DNA from: RGIG7213 sp045540335
GTDB lineage: Bacteria > Bacillota > Clostridia > Oscillospirales > CAG-272
DNA: 64,000 nt
Assembly (NCBI GenBank): GCA_045540335.1
Contig: JAZQHC010000004.1
Location: 1-64,000 of the forward strand
Reading direction: 5' to 3'
A program made the translations under genes and the position numbers. The notes beneath the pieces were generated by a model. The model searched no databases and had not been told where the DNA came from. It worked only from the letters and a program-made list of their open reading frames with translations. This document shows, in pieces, positions 9,145 to 18,897 of the stretch; position 1 is the stretch's first letter; each line of letters begins with the position of its first letter.

Positions 9145-9172
9145 GACCGTTTTCGGAAAGGAATTAAAATAA

Positions 9173-10270
9173 ATGGAACAGATGAAGAAAAACATGATGA
9201 AGATGCTTATGGAAAAAGGCAGACAAAAGGGCTCGTTAACCAATAACGAGATTATGGAAGCCTTTGAAGACCTTGATCTTGACCTTGATCAGATCGAAAA
9301 ATTCTATGACACGCTTCAAGGCATGGGAATCGAGGTTGTCGGATATCTTGACAACGAAGGCGAAGTAGATGAAATAGAAAGCGAAGTTGAAAAGTACGAA
9401 AGTGCGGAAGACATGGAAAAAATGTTGGCGCAGGAAGGGCTTCCCATTGATGACCCCGTTCGTATGTATCTTAAGGAGATAGGCCAGTTTCCGCTTTTGG
9501 ACGGTGAAAGAGAATTGTATTTGGCACAACGCATGGCAGACGGCGACGAAAAAGCAAAAAGAGAATTGGTTACAGCCAACCTCAGGCTTGTTGTAAGCAT
9601 CGCAAAAAGATATGTTAGCAAGGGTATGTTTTTCCTTGATCTGATACAAGAGGGTAATCTCGGCTTGATGAAAGCGGTTGAAAAGTTTGATTATACAAAA
9701 GGGTATAAATTTTCAACGTATGCAACCTGGTGGATAAGACAAGCAATAACAAGGGCAATAGCAGACCAGGCAAGAACGATACGTATCCCCGTTCATATGG
9801 TTGAAACGATACACAAGGTAACTAAGACTACTCGCCAACTTCTTCAGGAATACGGCAGAGAACCGAGTGCCGAAGAAATCGCTGCAGAGCTTAATATGAG
9901 TGTTGAAAAGGTGCGTGATATAATGAAGATCGCACAAGACCCCGTTTCTCTTGAAACGCCCATCGGTGAAGAGGAAGACAGCCACCTTGGCGATTTTATT
10001 CCCGATGATGATTCGCCCGCACCTGCAGATGCGGCGTTCTACACACTTTTGCGCGAACAGTTAAACGACGTTCTTAATACCCTTACCCCAAGAGAGGCGC
10101 AGGTTCTTCGTTTGCGTTTTGGCCTTGAAGACGGAAGAACGCGTACGCTCGAAGAGGTGGGCAAGGTGTTCAACATCACGCGTGAGCGTATCAGACAGAT
10201 AGAAGCAAAGGCGTTGCGTAAATTAAGACATCCCAGCAGATCAAAAAGATTAAAAGATTATCTTGATTGA
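9173..10270 (+). CDS. rpoD: Housekeeping sigma factor RpoD/SigA
   Basis: The 365-residue protein directs RNA polymerase to the TTGACA/TATAAT promoters seen throughout the window. A short acidic N-terminus (region 1.1-like, about 1-95) is followed by region 1.2 (PVRMYLKEIG), region 2 (DLIQEGNLGLMKAVEKFDY and FSTYATWWIRQAI), region 3 and region 4 (LTPREAQVLRLRFGL, TRERIRQIEAKALRKLRHP). The length is typical for Firmicute SigA. It is co-transcribed with dnaG; GGAAAGGAA lies upstream of the ATG. No clear terminator follows. Confidence 0.97.
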   Translation: MEQMKKNMMKMLMEKGRQKGSLTNNEIMEAFEDLDLDLDQIEKFYDTLQGMGIEVVGYLDNEGEVDEIESEVEKYESAEDMEKMLAQEGLPIDDPVRMYLKEIGQFPLLDGERELYLAQRMADGDEKAKRELVTANLRLVVSIAKRYVSKGMFFLDLIQEGNLGLMKAVEKFDYTKGYKFSTYATWWIRQAITRAIADQARTIRIPVHMVETIHKVTKTTRQLLQEYGREPSAEEIAAELNMSVEKVRDIMKIAQDPVSLETPIGEEEDSHLGDFIPDDDSPAPADAAFYTLLREQLNDVLNTLTPREAQVLRLRFGLEDGRTRTLEEVGKVFNITRERIRQIEAKALRKLRHPSRSKRLKDYLD

Positions 10271-10314
10271 TAACGGATATGAAATTGCGTTTATATTTTA
10301 TTTAAAAAAACTAC

Positions 10315-10343
10315 TTGACTATAATGTTTTTTTGGTGTAAGAT
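10315..10343 (+). promoter_or_regulatory. Probable sigma-A promoter for the solute-binding lipoprotein gene
   Basis: TTGACT (10315-10320), 17-base spacer, TAAGAT (10338-10343). It predicts a leader of about 75 bases before the ATG at 10428, including a weak CGGTAT/ATACCG hairpin (10384-10410). Confidence 0.6.
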
Positions 10344-10427
10344 ATATTCGTATATCTACGTGTATAGTATTTATTAACGGTTTCGGTATGTTTCAGTAAC
10401 GAAAATACCGATTAACTTAGGAAAGGT

Positions 10428-12911
10428 ATGGTCACACAACAAATGAAAAAAAGGTTATTAGCATTTTTTCTTGCAGCGGTAACAGTGCTTGCAGTTGTAT
10501 TGACGGGATGCAGCTCGTCAACCGACAATAAGGAAATCATTGATACCGTTGAAACAGCAACGAGAAAACCGAAAACCATCGTTTTGACCCTTATGACTGG
10601 AGACGAAACGAAGGAAGAAGATATTAAAGCTGTACAAGATGCGATTAACGAAATCACAACGCAACGCTTTAAAACACAAATTATTCTTCGTTACTTCAAA
10701 GAAAGCGAATACGAAGCAAAGATCGACGAGATAGTTGCTGATATCGCAGAGGAAGAAACTTTAAAAGAAGAACTGGAAAGCAAGGCAGATGCCGAAGCGA
10801 AAGAATCAAAGCGTTATGCGGCGATAGATAAGCTTATTGCTGCCGATAAAGACGAAGGCGGCAGAAGCAAGTGGTATAAAGAAGAACAGCAGGAAGAAAC
10901 AGAAACACAGGAATATTATGAAACAGAGCTTAATATTCTCGGTTCTTCCGTTGAAAAATATCCTGCGGTTACTTCCACACAAATGGATATATTCCTTATT
11001 TGCGGTACGAAAAATCTTATTAAGTATGTAAACGATGAAACGTATGCAACAAACGGCGACTCGTTCCTTGTTGCGCTTGACGATATGCTTGCCGCAGGCG
11101 CAAGTGAATTGAAGCATTACATCAACCCCAACGTTCTTTACGGCGGTAAGGTAGGTAATACAACGTACGCTATCCCCACAAACAGACAGATCGCATCTGA
11201 ATATACATACCTTGTTCTTAATAAAGAGTTGATGGCAAAATACAACATCAACGGCGAAAAAGTAGGTACTTTGACGGATGCAGAAACGATTAAATTCTTA
11301 AGTGCAGTAAAGGCAGGCGAAGGCGATGCTGCATCACCTATATTGAATTCGCTTATCGGTCTTTATGAAGAAGATGATCCAAATGCTTACGTTCCCGCTA
11401 TCAGCTTGGCTGATGCACCCGGTATCGTAGGTCTTTTCCCCGGCGAAACGACCATGTTCGGAACATATCTTTCAAATGCCGCTACGTCAGGCATGAAGTC
11501 TGCACCCAAAAATATACTTAACCAATGGCAGTACACAGACTTTTACGCTTACATGAAGCAATTTGAAAGAAACGGATATTTCTGTGAAAAGCCCAGCGCC
11601 GAAACCACGTTTGGTCTGGCAGTTGTAAAGGGTGACGAATCTTATCCTAAATCCTTGGATGCAAGCAAGTACGAAGTGAAGGTTTTGGAAAAACCCGTTG
11701 CAACAAGCGAAACTACGGGCGAGTATATGCTTGGTATAAGCAAATATGCTTCCGATGCAGACAGATGCATGGAAATTATTACGTTCCTTAATACAAATGC
11801 CGAATTCAGAAATCTTTTGCAATACGGTATTGAAGGCACTAACTACAGAATAGATGAAGTAACGGGCAAGCTTGAAAGACTTAACCGCAACTACATGATG
11901 AATATCTACACTACGGGTAATACGTTTATTGCGTATCCCGAAGAAGATATGCCGCTTGATGCGTGGGATAAGGCTATGGCAACAAATAGCTCTACGCTTA
12001 TTTCCCCTTACCTCGGATTTGAATTCGAGACTGAAGAAAATGCAACGCTTATAGCAAATGTGAAAAAGCTTTCGGAAGATCTGTTTAAGCGTTTGGATGA
12101 ATTCGATCCCGAAAAAGACAGAATCGCAAAAATCGGATCATATACAGAAGCAATCACTCAGGCGGAAAGTGCATTGGTTACTTTAAGGGCAGAAAACGTT
12201 ACACTTACTGCTGCTTACGAACCGTTCCGTAAGGTTATTGACCCCATTCAGGCACGTTACGATGCTATAAAAGTACGTCTTGATGCGGCTAACGCGGCAC
12301 ACAAGCCTTTCCTTGATGAGATCAATATTTACCAAGGCGAAGTTGATAAACAGAATTCTATAATTCAAACAAACACAACAGAGGTTACAAACTTCCAAGC
12401 CAAGATTGATGAATTAAAGGCTGCGGAAACACCCGATCAAAAGCAGATTGACTACTTCACAGGCAGAATTGAAGCAGCGCAGAAAAATATTGCTGCTGCT
12501 GAAGCAAGCCTTGAAACTTCCCAAGCGTCACTTGATGCTGCAAAGGCGGCCGGCGCACCTACACAAAAAGTGGTAGATGATATCACTGCAGAGATCACAC
12601 CTGTTTCTGAAAGCTTGAATGCTGAAAAAGCAAAAGCTTCTGAAGCAAAAACAGCGCTTGATGAAAATCTTGCACAAATTGCTGCAAACGAAGAATCAAT
12701 AGTTGCAAACCAAAAGTTGGTTGAAAGTATGCAGTATGAAACTTCTGAAGAGTATGATAAGATAGTTATTAAGCTTTATGAAGATTTCTTCAAAACTTTG
12801 AATGCAGAAGTAAGAAAGAACGAAAGCTATACAGACTTTATGAATGTCGATAACGAAAACGGCGTTACCTATCTTTACAATACTTGGTATGAAGAAATGT
12901 ACGGTGCTTAA
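10428..12911 (+). CDS. ABC-type solute-binding lipoprotein with a long coiled-coil insertion
   Basis: The 827-residue product has a lipoprotein signal (VVLTGC, Cys28). Residues about 45-560 look like an extracellular solute-binding protein fold of the clostridial sugar/peptide class: TFGLAVVKGDESYPK, YMLGISKYASDADRCMEIITFLN and TLISPYLGFEF. Residues about 565-770 are Ala/Glu/Lys/Gln-rich heptad sequence, a predicted coiled coil. The last 57 residues (EEYDKIVIKLYEDF to TWYEEMYGA) resume the usual C-terminal helices of the family, so the coiled coil is an insertion. No permease or ATPase gene is adjacent. The first ATG is 5 bases after AGGA; an in-frame ATG five codons on is an alternative start. 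Confidence 0.75.
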   Translation: MVTQQMKKRLLAFFLAAVTVLAVVLTGCSSSTDNKEIIDTVETATRKPKTIVLTLMTGDETKEEDIKAVQDAINEITTQRFKTQIILRYFKESEYEAKIDEIVADIAEEETLKEELESKADAEAKESKRYAAIDKLIAADKDEGGRSKWYKEEQQEETETQEYYETELNILGSSVEKYPAVTSTQMDIFLICGTKNLIKYVNDETYATNGDSFLVALDDMLAAGASELKHYINPNVLYGGKVGNTTYAIPTNRQIASEYTYLVLNKELMAKYNINGEKVGTLTDAETIKFLSAVKAGEGDAASPILNSLIGLYEEDDPNAYVPAISLADAPGIVGLFPGETTMFGTYLSNAATSGMKSAPKNILNQWQYTDFYAYMKQFERNGYFCEKPSAETTFGLAVVKGDESYPKSLDASKYEVKVLEKPVATSETTGEYMLGISKYASDADRCMEIITFLNTNAEFRNLLQYGIEGTNYRIDEVTGKLERLNRNYMMNIYTTGNTFIAYPEEDMPLDAWDKAMATNSSTLISPYLGFEFETEENATLIANVKKLSEDLFKRLDEFDPEKDRIAKIGSYTEAITQAESALVTLRAENVTLTAAYEPFRKVIDPIQARYDAIKVRLDAANAAHKPFLDEINIYQGEVDKQNSIIQTNTTEVTNFQAKIDELKAAETPDQKQIDYFTGRIEAAQKNIAAAEASLETSQASLDAAKAAGAPTQKVVDDITAEITPVSESLNAEKAKASEAKTALDENLAQIAANEESIVANQKLVESMQYETSEEYDKIVIKLYEDFFKTLNAEVRKNESYTDFMNVDNENGVTYLYNTWYEEMYGA

Positions 12912-12937
12912 TTTTAAAGATCATACAGTAATATTAC

Positions 12938-12976
12938 AAAAATCGGCGGAAGAATATTCTTCCGCCGATTTTTATT
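12938..12976 (+). terminator. Rho-independent terminator after the solute-binding lipoprotein gene
   Basis: Perfect 18-bp arms AAAAATCGGCGGAAGAAT / ATTCTTCCGCCGATTTTT. The 200 bases that follow, up to the next gene, are A/T-rich; I see possible -10 elements but no convincing full promoter. Confidence 0.9.
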
Positions 12977-13193
12977 TAACAGATCTTACAATTTTTATTC
13001 GTGCTTTGTTTTTGACTACTTAAAAAACAACGAAATTGCCTTGTAGTAATGAAAATATCTATCAATACTATAATGCTGAAAAATGTAAATTTTTGTTTTG
13101 TGTATGTTTGCTGTTGAATTTTGTTTTCATATATGATATTATTAAATAGATTAACGAAAAGTAATCTATACTACGGAAAGGCATGGTATCAGT

Positions 13194-16100
13194 ATGTTGA
13201 AAAAGGTTGTTGGGATTGTACTTATAATGTCAATGCTACTTTCTTTTGTCAATGTTTTTGCAGGCGTTGCATCATACACGGAAAAAAACGGCGGGATAAC
13301 GATAACCTCGTGGGATAAAACCGATTCATACGTTATCGAAGTGCCGCAAAAAATATCAGGTAAAAACGTAACCGCTATCGGAAGCGGTGCATTTGCAGAC
13401 TGCGTTTCAGTATGTGAAATAGTTATACCGGATACCGTAAAGGAAATAGCTGCCGATGCTTTTCTTGGTTGTCCTTCGCTGAAATCCATTACGGTAAGTG
13501 CTCAAAACCCATATTTTACAACGGTGAACGGCGCACTGTATTCGAAAGATAAAACGAAATTGATAAAATTTTGCGATTATTCTTTATCAGATATTGCGTT
13601 ACCTTCAACTGTAAAGCATATCGATGATTATGCTTTCTATGATATGTACAATTTGCAATGTGTTTCGTCAAGTGCAAATATTTTAAGTGTAGGTGCGTAT
13701 GCTTTTTACGGTTGTTCCTCGCTTGATTCAATATCCTTATCAGCTGTAACTGCTGCAGGCGAATATGCTTTTTGCGGATGCAGTGCACTTTTAAATGCAG
13801 ATCTTTCATCGTTAAATAATATTCCCAAAGCAATGTTTTATAACTGTAGTTATTTGCAGGGTGTCGTGCTTTCACCCGAACTGGCAAATATAGCAGCCTT
13901 AGCTTTCGCAGGATGCTTTTCTGTTAATATAATTTTGATACCCCAAAATACGGCGGTGGAAAAAGATGCTTTTTTCGGCTGCAACGCAACGTTGTATTGC
14001 AGTAATAAAGGGCTTGAATATGCTAAAGCGAATGGGCTTGGCTATATTTTAAAGGCTTACGACGGAAGTGTGCCTGTAAAATCTATATCGGTGAAAAATA
14101 CGTCTATTACGGCAAAGATTGGTAATTCGTTTCGTGTATCGTATAGTATAGAGCCCACAAATGCACAGGTAAAGGACGTATATTTTATTTCAAGTAATGA
14201 AGATATCGTATATATTGACGATGGACGGGTGTATCCAAAATCTGCAGGTGTTGCAACCGTTTCAATAATCTCTGTTGACGGTAACAAAACGGCAACTATT
14301 ACGGTAAATGTAACCGATAGAGATGCCCCGTTACAGTCAGAACATCCGTATAAAAGCGGCGAAACATCGAAATATTCTTATACCGTTGCAGGAAATCCCG
14401 AAAAAATTGCCGTTACCTTTTCTAACGACACATACGTTGAAGACGGCGAAGATTTTATTATAGTATCAGATAAAGAAGGTAACACGGTTGGCACTTATAC
14501 AGCAGGTATGCTTTCAAATAAAACCGTTGTTTTAAACGGCGATACGGTAAACGTTTCAATCGTTGCAGATAGAGATATAGCGTATTACGGCTTTTGTATT
14601 ACAAGGGCTGTTGATATTAAAAATATAAATTTATCAACTGAAATAAAGCTTGATAAAAGTGAATTGTCGTTGGATTACGGTGAATCGTATAGCTTTAAAT
14701 GTACTACCACACCGACCAACGCAATTAAAGACATACGTTATTTTTCATCTGATGAATCTGTAATTACAGTTGATGAAAACGGCGTTTTATACGCTTTAAA
14801 CGACGGTACGGCGTATATCATGGCGGTAGATGCTTTGTCGGGCAAGATTTTTAAATGCAATGTTACCGTTAACAAGAATGCATATAACGGTATGCATTAT
14901 ATCGTAAATAATTCGAAGGTTACGTTAACGTATTACGACGGCGAAGAAAAAGACCTCGTTATTCCCGATCAAATTAACGGTATGCCAGTTTGTACAATTT
15001 CAAACGGTGCGTTTATGTACAGCCCAACCCTGCAAAGCGTAAAAATTCCTTCAAGCGTTGCGTTTATTGCCGAAGATGCGTTTGGCGGGTGCGTTGGGTT
15101 AAAGTCGTTTACGGTTGATGAAAATAATGCAAATTATTCTTCGGTAAACGGTTTGCTTTATAACAAGGATAAAACCGTGCTTATATCGTTTCCTGCCGGA
15201 ATAACAGGTAATGCATCAGTCGAAAACGGTACAAAAACGATAAATAGTAATGCATTTTATATGTGTTCAAGTATTACAAGTGTTACGATACCTTCAAGCG
15301 TTACAAGCATTGAAACAGGTGCATTTGATTTTTGCGAATCGTTGCAGGCAATATTCTACCAAGGTAAATCGTATTCGGCAATTGGCGGCTGCCTTTATTC
15401 TGCCGACGGCAAAAGGCTTCTTGTCGTTCCTTGTGCAAAAAGCGGTGAATTTACCGTTGCAGAGGGCACAGTAGAGATTGATAATAACGCGTTTTTTTCT
15501 TGCTTTAAAATAACTTCTGTGGTATTACCGCAAACCTTACAAAAAGTAAACGGTGCTTTTTCACAGCTTTCTTCGCTTGAAAAAATAACGGTTTCCTCGT
15601 CTAATACTTATTTTACTACGTCAAAGGGCGTGCTTTACAGTAAAGATAAAAAAACAATTATATCCGTGCCCTGCGCAACAAAAGGTACGTACTCTGTTTT
15701 AAACGGTGTACTTACAATAGGGCAATATGCATTTGCAAATTGCGAGGATATAAGCGGCGTGTTGCTTCCTTTAAGTGTAAAGACGATTGAAAAACACGCA
15801 TTTTACGGCGCCCAGGGGCTTTCTTCGTTAATATTGCCTAAATCAATTACAGCAATAGGTGATTATGCGTTTGATAACTGCTCTAATTTAAACGTGTTTG
15901 CACCCGAAAATATAACAAGTATAGGTCAAAGCCGTAACGCACGCTTGTTTTGTAAAGGCGCGACGGCTTCAAACGCGAAGAAAAACGGATATACAGTAAC
16001 CGAGATACTGTATGCTTGTAACGATACTGCATCGGCGGTATTGTTTGAAAACGTTCCGAATGGCGCAAATCTAAACGTTAAAAAGGTAACCGGCGGAAAG

Positions 16101-17255
16101 CAAGCGCAGGTAAAGTCATTGTTTAAGGAATATAGCCCCGTATCGTATGAAATATCTTTTGACGGATACGTTACGGAAAGGGAATATTCATGCGTTATCT
16201 TTTGCGACGGTAACGTGGAAGAAGTATATGCTATTCACGGTAACAGTAAGGAAAAAGTATATTTCACACGATTTGATAACGGCATAGTTCTTTCTGTAAA
16301 GGGCGGTATTTATGCATTTCTTTACAGTGGTGATACTGATGATCAAAGCGGAATATCACTTAAAACAATGCCAAATAAAATAAAGTATAAATACGGCGAA
16401 AAATTCGATAGTGCCGGAATGCAGCTGTATTACAAGAATTTTGCGGGTATAGTCAGCACGGTTTCAAGCGGTTTTAAATGCAGTGCAGCGCTTGACAGCT
16501 TCGGTGATAATGCCGTAAACGTGGAATACAACGGCTTAAAGCTTTCGTTTAACGTAACCGTAACTGCAGATCCGCTTTCGGGTAAGGCAAATATAAGCGG
16601 TGACGGAAAAATAGGCTCTGTTTTAACCTTGAAAATAGAAAATCTAAACCAATCAATACCGTATGAAATAATTTGGTACAGAAATAAAACACAAATAAGT
16701 GCGGCTAAAAACGCCCTTTCGTATAAATTAACTGCTGCCGACAGCGGTGCGGATATATCTGTACAGATAAAAGCAACTCAAGGCTTTAATGGAACAATAG
16801 TTACCAATTCTATAAAGGTTGAATTAACCGAATTGATTTCTGAAAAGTATAAGATCAATTCAGATAATATTATCAGCGGTATTTCCGAATCTACCACTTG
16901 GGCAGACGTTTTGAAAACGCTTAACATAAAACAAAATGTGAAGGCATACAACAAAACGACAGAGCTTAAAGAAAGCGACCTTGTTACCACAGGTACGCAT
17001 ATAACGCTTTATTCCGACGATACCGTTGTTCATCAAATAACCGTAGTGGTTACAGGTGATATAAACGGCGACGGTAAAATATCATTGATAGACTTTGCAA
17101 ATATGAAAGCGTATATGCTTGGCGATAAAAAATTTGCTTCATTTGACAAATACGCCGCAGACGTTAACGGCGACGGCAAGCTTTCGCTTATTGATTTTGC
17201 ACAGTTTAAAGCACATATGCTTGGCGATATAACAATAAAAGGGAAGGAATATTGA
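13194..17255 (+). CDS. Secreted BspA-like LRR protein with Ig-like domains and a C-terminal dockerin
   Basis: The 1353-residue product starts with a signal peptide (residues 1-23). Two BspA/LRR_5 blocks (about 25-285 and 565-930, with repeated GAFADC / IPDTVKEI units and NGALYSKDKTKLI inserts) alternate with Big_2-type Ig domains (about 295-375 and 480-560). Further Ig-like modules occupy about 1045-1280. Residues 1287-1353 are a type I dockerin: two calcium loops DINGDGKISLID and DVNGDGKLSLID with near-identical following helices (MKAYMLGDKK, FKAHMLGD). BspA-type repeats mediate adhesion. The dockerin predicts docking to a cohesin, and the next gene encodes one. GGAAAGG lies 12 bases before the ATG. 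Confidence 0.88.
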   Translation: MLKKVVGIVLIMSMLLSFVNVFAGVASYTEKNGGITITSWDKTDSYVIEVPQKISGKNVTAIGSGAFADCVSVCEIVIPDTVKEIAADAFLGCPSLKSITVSAQNPYFTTVNGALYSKDKTKLIKFCDYSLSDIALPSTVKHIDDYAFYDMYNLQCVSSSANILSVGAYAFYGCSSLDSISLSAVTAAGEYAFCGCSALLNADLSSLNNIPKAMFYNCSYLQGVVLSPELANIAALAFAGCFSVNIILIPQNTAVEKDAFFGCNATLYCSNKGLEYAKANGLGYILKAYDGSVPVKSISVKNTSITAKIGNSFRVSYSIEPTNAQVKDVYFISSNEDIVYIDDGRVYPKSAGVATVSIISVDGNKTATITVNVTDRDAPLQSEHPYKSGETSKYSYTVAGNPEKIAVTFSNDTYVEDGEDFIIVSDKEGNTVGTYTAGMLSNKTVVLNGDTVNVSIVADRDIAYYGFCITRAVDIKNINLSTEIKLDKSELSLDYGESYSFKCTTTPTNAIKDIRYFSSDESVITVDENGVLYALNDGTAYIMAVDALSGKIFKCNVTVNKNAYNGMHYIVNNSKVTLTYYDGEEKDLVIPDQINGMPVCTISNGAFMYSPTLQSVKIPSSVAFIAEDAFGGCVGLKSFTVDENNANYSSVNGLLYNKDKTVLISFPAGITGNASVENGTKTINSNAFYMCSSITSVTIPSSVTSIETGAFDFCESLQAIFYQGKSYSAIGGCLYSADGKRLLVVPCAKSGEFTVAEGTVEIDNNAFFSCFKITSVVLPQTLQKVNGAFSQLSSLEKITVSSSNTYFTTSKGVLYSKDKKTIISVPCATKGTYSVLNGVLTIGQYAFANCEDISGVLLPLSVKTIEKHAFYGAQGLSSLILPKSITAIGDYAFDNCSNLNVFAPENITSIGQSRNARLFCKGATASNAKKNGYTVTEILYACNDTASAVLFENVPNGANLNVKKVTGGKQAQVKSLFKEYSPVSYEISFDGYVTEREYSCVIFCDGNVEEVYAIHGNSKEKVYFTRFDNGIVLSVKGGIYAFLYSGDTDDQSGISLKTMPNKIKYKYGEKFDSAGMQLYYKNFAGIVSTVSSGFKCSAALDSFGDNAVNVEYNGLKLSFNVTVTADPLSGKANISGDGKIGSVLTLKIENLNQSIPYEIIWYRNKTQISAAKNALSYKLTAADSGADISVQIKATQGFNGTIVTNSIKVELTELISEKYKINSDNIISGISESTTWADVLKTLNIKQNVKAYNKTTELKESDLVTTGTHITLYSDDTVVHQITVVVTGDINGDGKISLIDFANMKAYMLGDKKFASFDKYAADVNGDGKLSLIDFAQFKAHMLGDITIKGKEY

Positions 17256-17257
17256 TA

Positions 17258-18568
17258 ATGAAAAAAATATTAGTATCTATTGTAAGTGCTTTGATGCTTT
17301 TTTCGATGCTTAACGTTGCTGTGTTTGCCGCCTCTCCCGAAGTTGATATCAGCGGGCCTGACGGGGCATATGCTAACGACAAAATAACTTTTACGGCAAA
17401 AATAGACGTAAACGATGCAGAAATATACGCAGTTTCATTTAACGCCGTATATGATTCCTCAAAGCTTACATACGTTTCATCAGGTGATAAGCTTTCAGGG
17501 TGGGAGGTTAATGAAAGTGATAACGGAAACGGAAATATTTTGTTTTTGTGTAATTACAACAGCGACCCTGTAACAAGCGATAAAACGCTTGTAAAATTAA
17601 CCTTTAAGGTCAATTCCTCTGTTAAAAAGGGCGATGATATTTCCGTAGCGTTTAAAAACGTTGTTCTTACTTCATTAGATCAGGAATATTCTGCAAAAGA
17701 TGCTTCGTGCAACGTTACAGTTAAAGAAAAATCATCGGATTGCACGCTTTCTTCGTTGTCAATAAGCGGAATCGACATTTCACCTAAATTTTCTCCGGAT
17801 GTAACCAAATATACTGCAGAGTTTGAATATAGAACCGAAAAGCTTTCGATCAGAACGGAAACGAACGATTCTTCGGCAACGGTGTCTGTTTCGGGCAACA
17901 GATCCTTTAAAGAAGGGAAAAACACAATAACAGTAACCGTTACTGCAGAAGACGGAACAAAAAAAGATTACGTTATTACGGCAACGATGGGGGCAAACCC
18001 AAATCCCCAAAAGGATTCTAACAGTAAGATTTCAAGTATAGATTTGTCGCAAGGCGAATTGGATAAAGAATTTTCCCCATCTGTTTATGAGTATAACGTA
18101 ACGGTTTCTGCTGACGTAAACGAGGTTGTTATTACCCCAACTGCCGAAAGTAAAAAGGCTGTCTGCGAAGCTGTAACAGTGAAGCTTGGCGACGGCACAG
18201 TTGCAAAATTAGTTTGCAAGGCCGAAGACGGATCAACAAGTACATATACGTTTACGTTTGTAAAATTCACAGAAAACGAAACGGATACAAGCGAATCAGA
18301 ACCGATCGAATCCGATACAAAAGAGGAAACATCTTCTTCAAATACAGAGGAAGACCCGCAAGAAACAACAGAAGAAATAACAACTGAAACTACCGAAATT
18401 ACACCTTCCGAAAGCGAAAAAAGTGATGAAACGACACAACCTTCAGATACAACAACACATAACGGCATAAGCAAGCCCGTTCCGCTTTGGGTGGTTTTAG
18501 TGTGTTCCATTGTTTCATTGGCTATTGGCGCAGCTGTTTCGGCAATAATATTTAAACGTAAATTCTAA
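17258..18568 (+). CDS. Membrane-anchored cohesin protein
   Basis: The 436-residue product has a signal peptide (1-25), a cohesin-like domain (about 27-155: ISGPDGAYANDKITFTAKI, IYAVSFNAVYDSSKLTYVS, LVKLTFKVN), two cadherin-like beta-sandwich repeats (about 163-245 and 256-337: LSSLSISG, FSPDVTKYTAEF and ITVTVTAEDGTKKDYVI). A Thr/Ser/Glu spacer (338-405) leads to one membrane segment (408-432) and a KRKF tail. This is the layout of a surface anchoring scaffoldin with one cohesin. The ATG follows the dockerin gene's stop by 2 bases, with GGGAAGGA inside that gene, so the two are translationally coupled. An in-frame TTG two codons earlier overlaps the previous stop. Confidence 0.8.
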   Translation: MKKILVSIVSALMLFSMLNVAVFAASPEVDISGPDGAYANDKITFTAKIDVNDAEIYAVSFNAVYDSSKLTYVSSGDKLSGWEVNESDNGNGNILFLCNYNSDPVTSDKTLVKLTFKVNSSVKKGDDISVAFKNVVLTSLDQEYSAKDASCNVTVKEKSSDCTLSSLSISGIDISPKFSPDVTKYTAEFEYRTEKLSIRTETNDSSATVSVSGNRSFKEGKNTITVTVTAEDGTKKDYVITATMGANPNPQKDSNSKISSIDLSQGELDKEFSPSVYEYNVTVSADVNEVVITPTAESKKAVCEAVTVKLGDGTVAKLVCKAEDGSTSTYTFTFVKFTENETDTSESEPIESDTKEETSSSNTEEDPQETTEEITTETTEITPSESEKSDETTQPSDTTTHNGISKPVPLWVVLVCSIVSLAIGAAVSAIIFKRKF

Positions 18569-18579
18569 AATAGAAAAAC

Positions 18580-18621
18580 AGGGCATATTATATAAGGAAG
18601 TATAATATGCCCTTTATTTTT
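18580..18621 (+). terminator. Rho-independent terminator after the cohesin gene
   Basis: GGGCATATTA (18581-18590) pairs with TAATATGCCC (18603-18612), followed by TTTATTTTT. It ends 19 bases before the yabP ATG and separates the surface genes from the sporulation genes. Confidence 0.8.
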
Positions 18622-18639
18622 GGGCAAAAAGGGGAATAT

Positions 18640-18897
18640 ATGGCTGAACATAACGTAACTTTAAAAGCGCGAAAGCACATTGAAATAACTGGTGCTGTAA
18701 ACGTATTAAGCTTTGATGACGAGCAAGTCGTACTAAAAACCACGATGGGAATGTGCTGTGTACAGGGAAATATGTTAACTATCAGTAAGCTTGATTGTGA
18801 CGGAGGCGACGTTTTTATAGATGGGGAAATAAACGCTGTTTATTATCCTTCGCAAACAGAAGAAAAGCACGGATTCTTTTCTAAAATATTTAAATGA
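18640..18897 (+). CDS. yabP: Sporulation protein YabP
   Basis: The 85-residue product matches the YabP/YqfC family: HNVTLKARKHIEITGAVNVLSFDDEQVVLKT-type start (in parts) and LTISKLDCDGGDVFIDGEI. In Bacillus, YabP is needed for normal spore formation and lies beside yabQ, as here. The ATG is chosen because AAAGGGGA lies just upstream; a start 11 codons earlier would begin inside the terminator stem. The stop overlaps the yabQ start by 4 bases. Expression is expected from a sporulation sigma factor, which I could not confirm in the short upstream gap. Confidence 0.85.
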   Translation: MAEHNVTLKARKHIEITGAVNVLSFDDEQVVLKTTMGMCCVQGNMLTISKLDCDGGDVFIDGEINAVYYPSQTEEKHGFFSKIFK

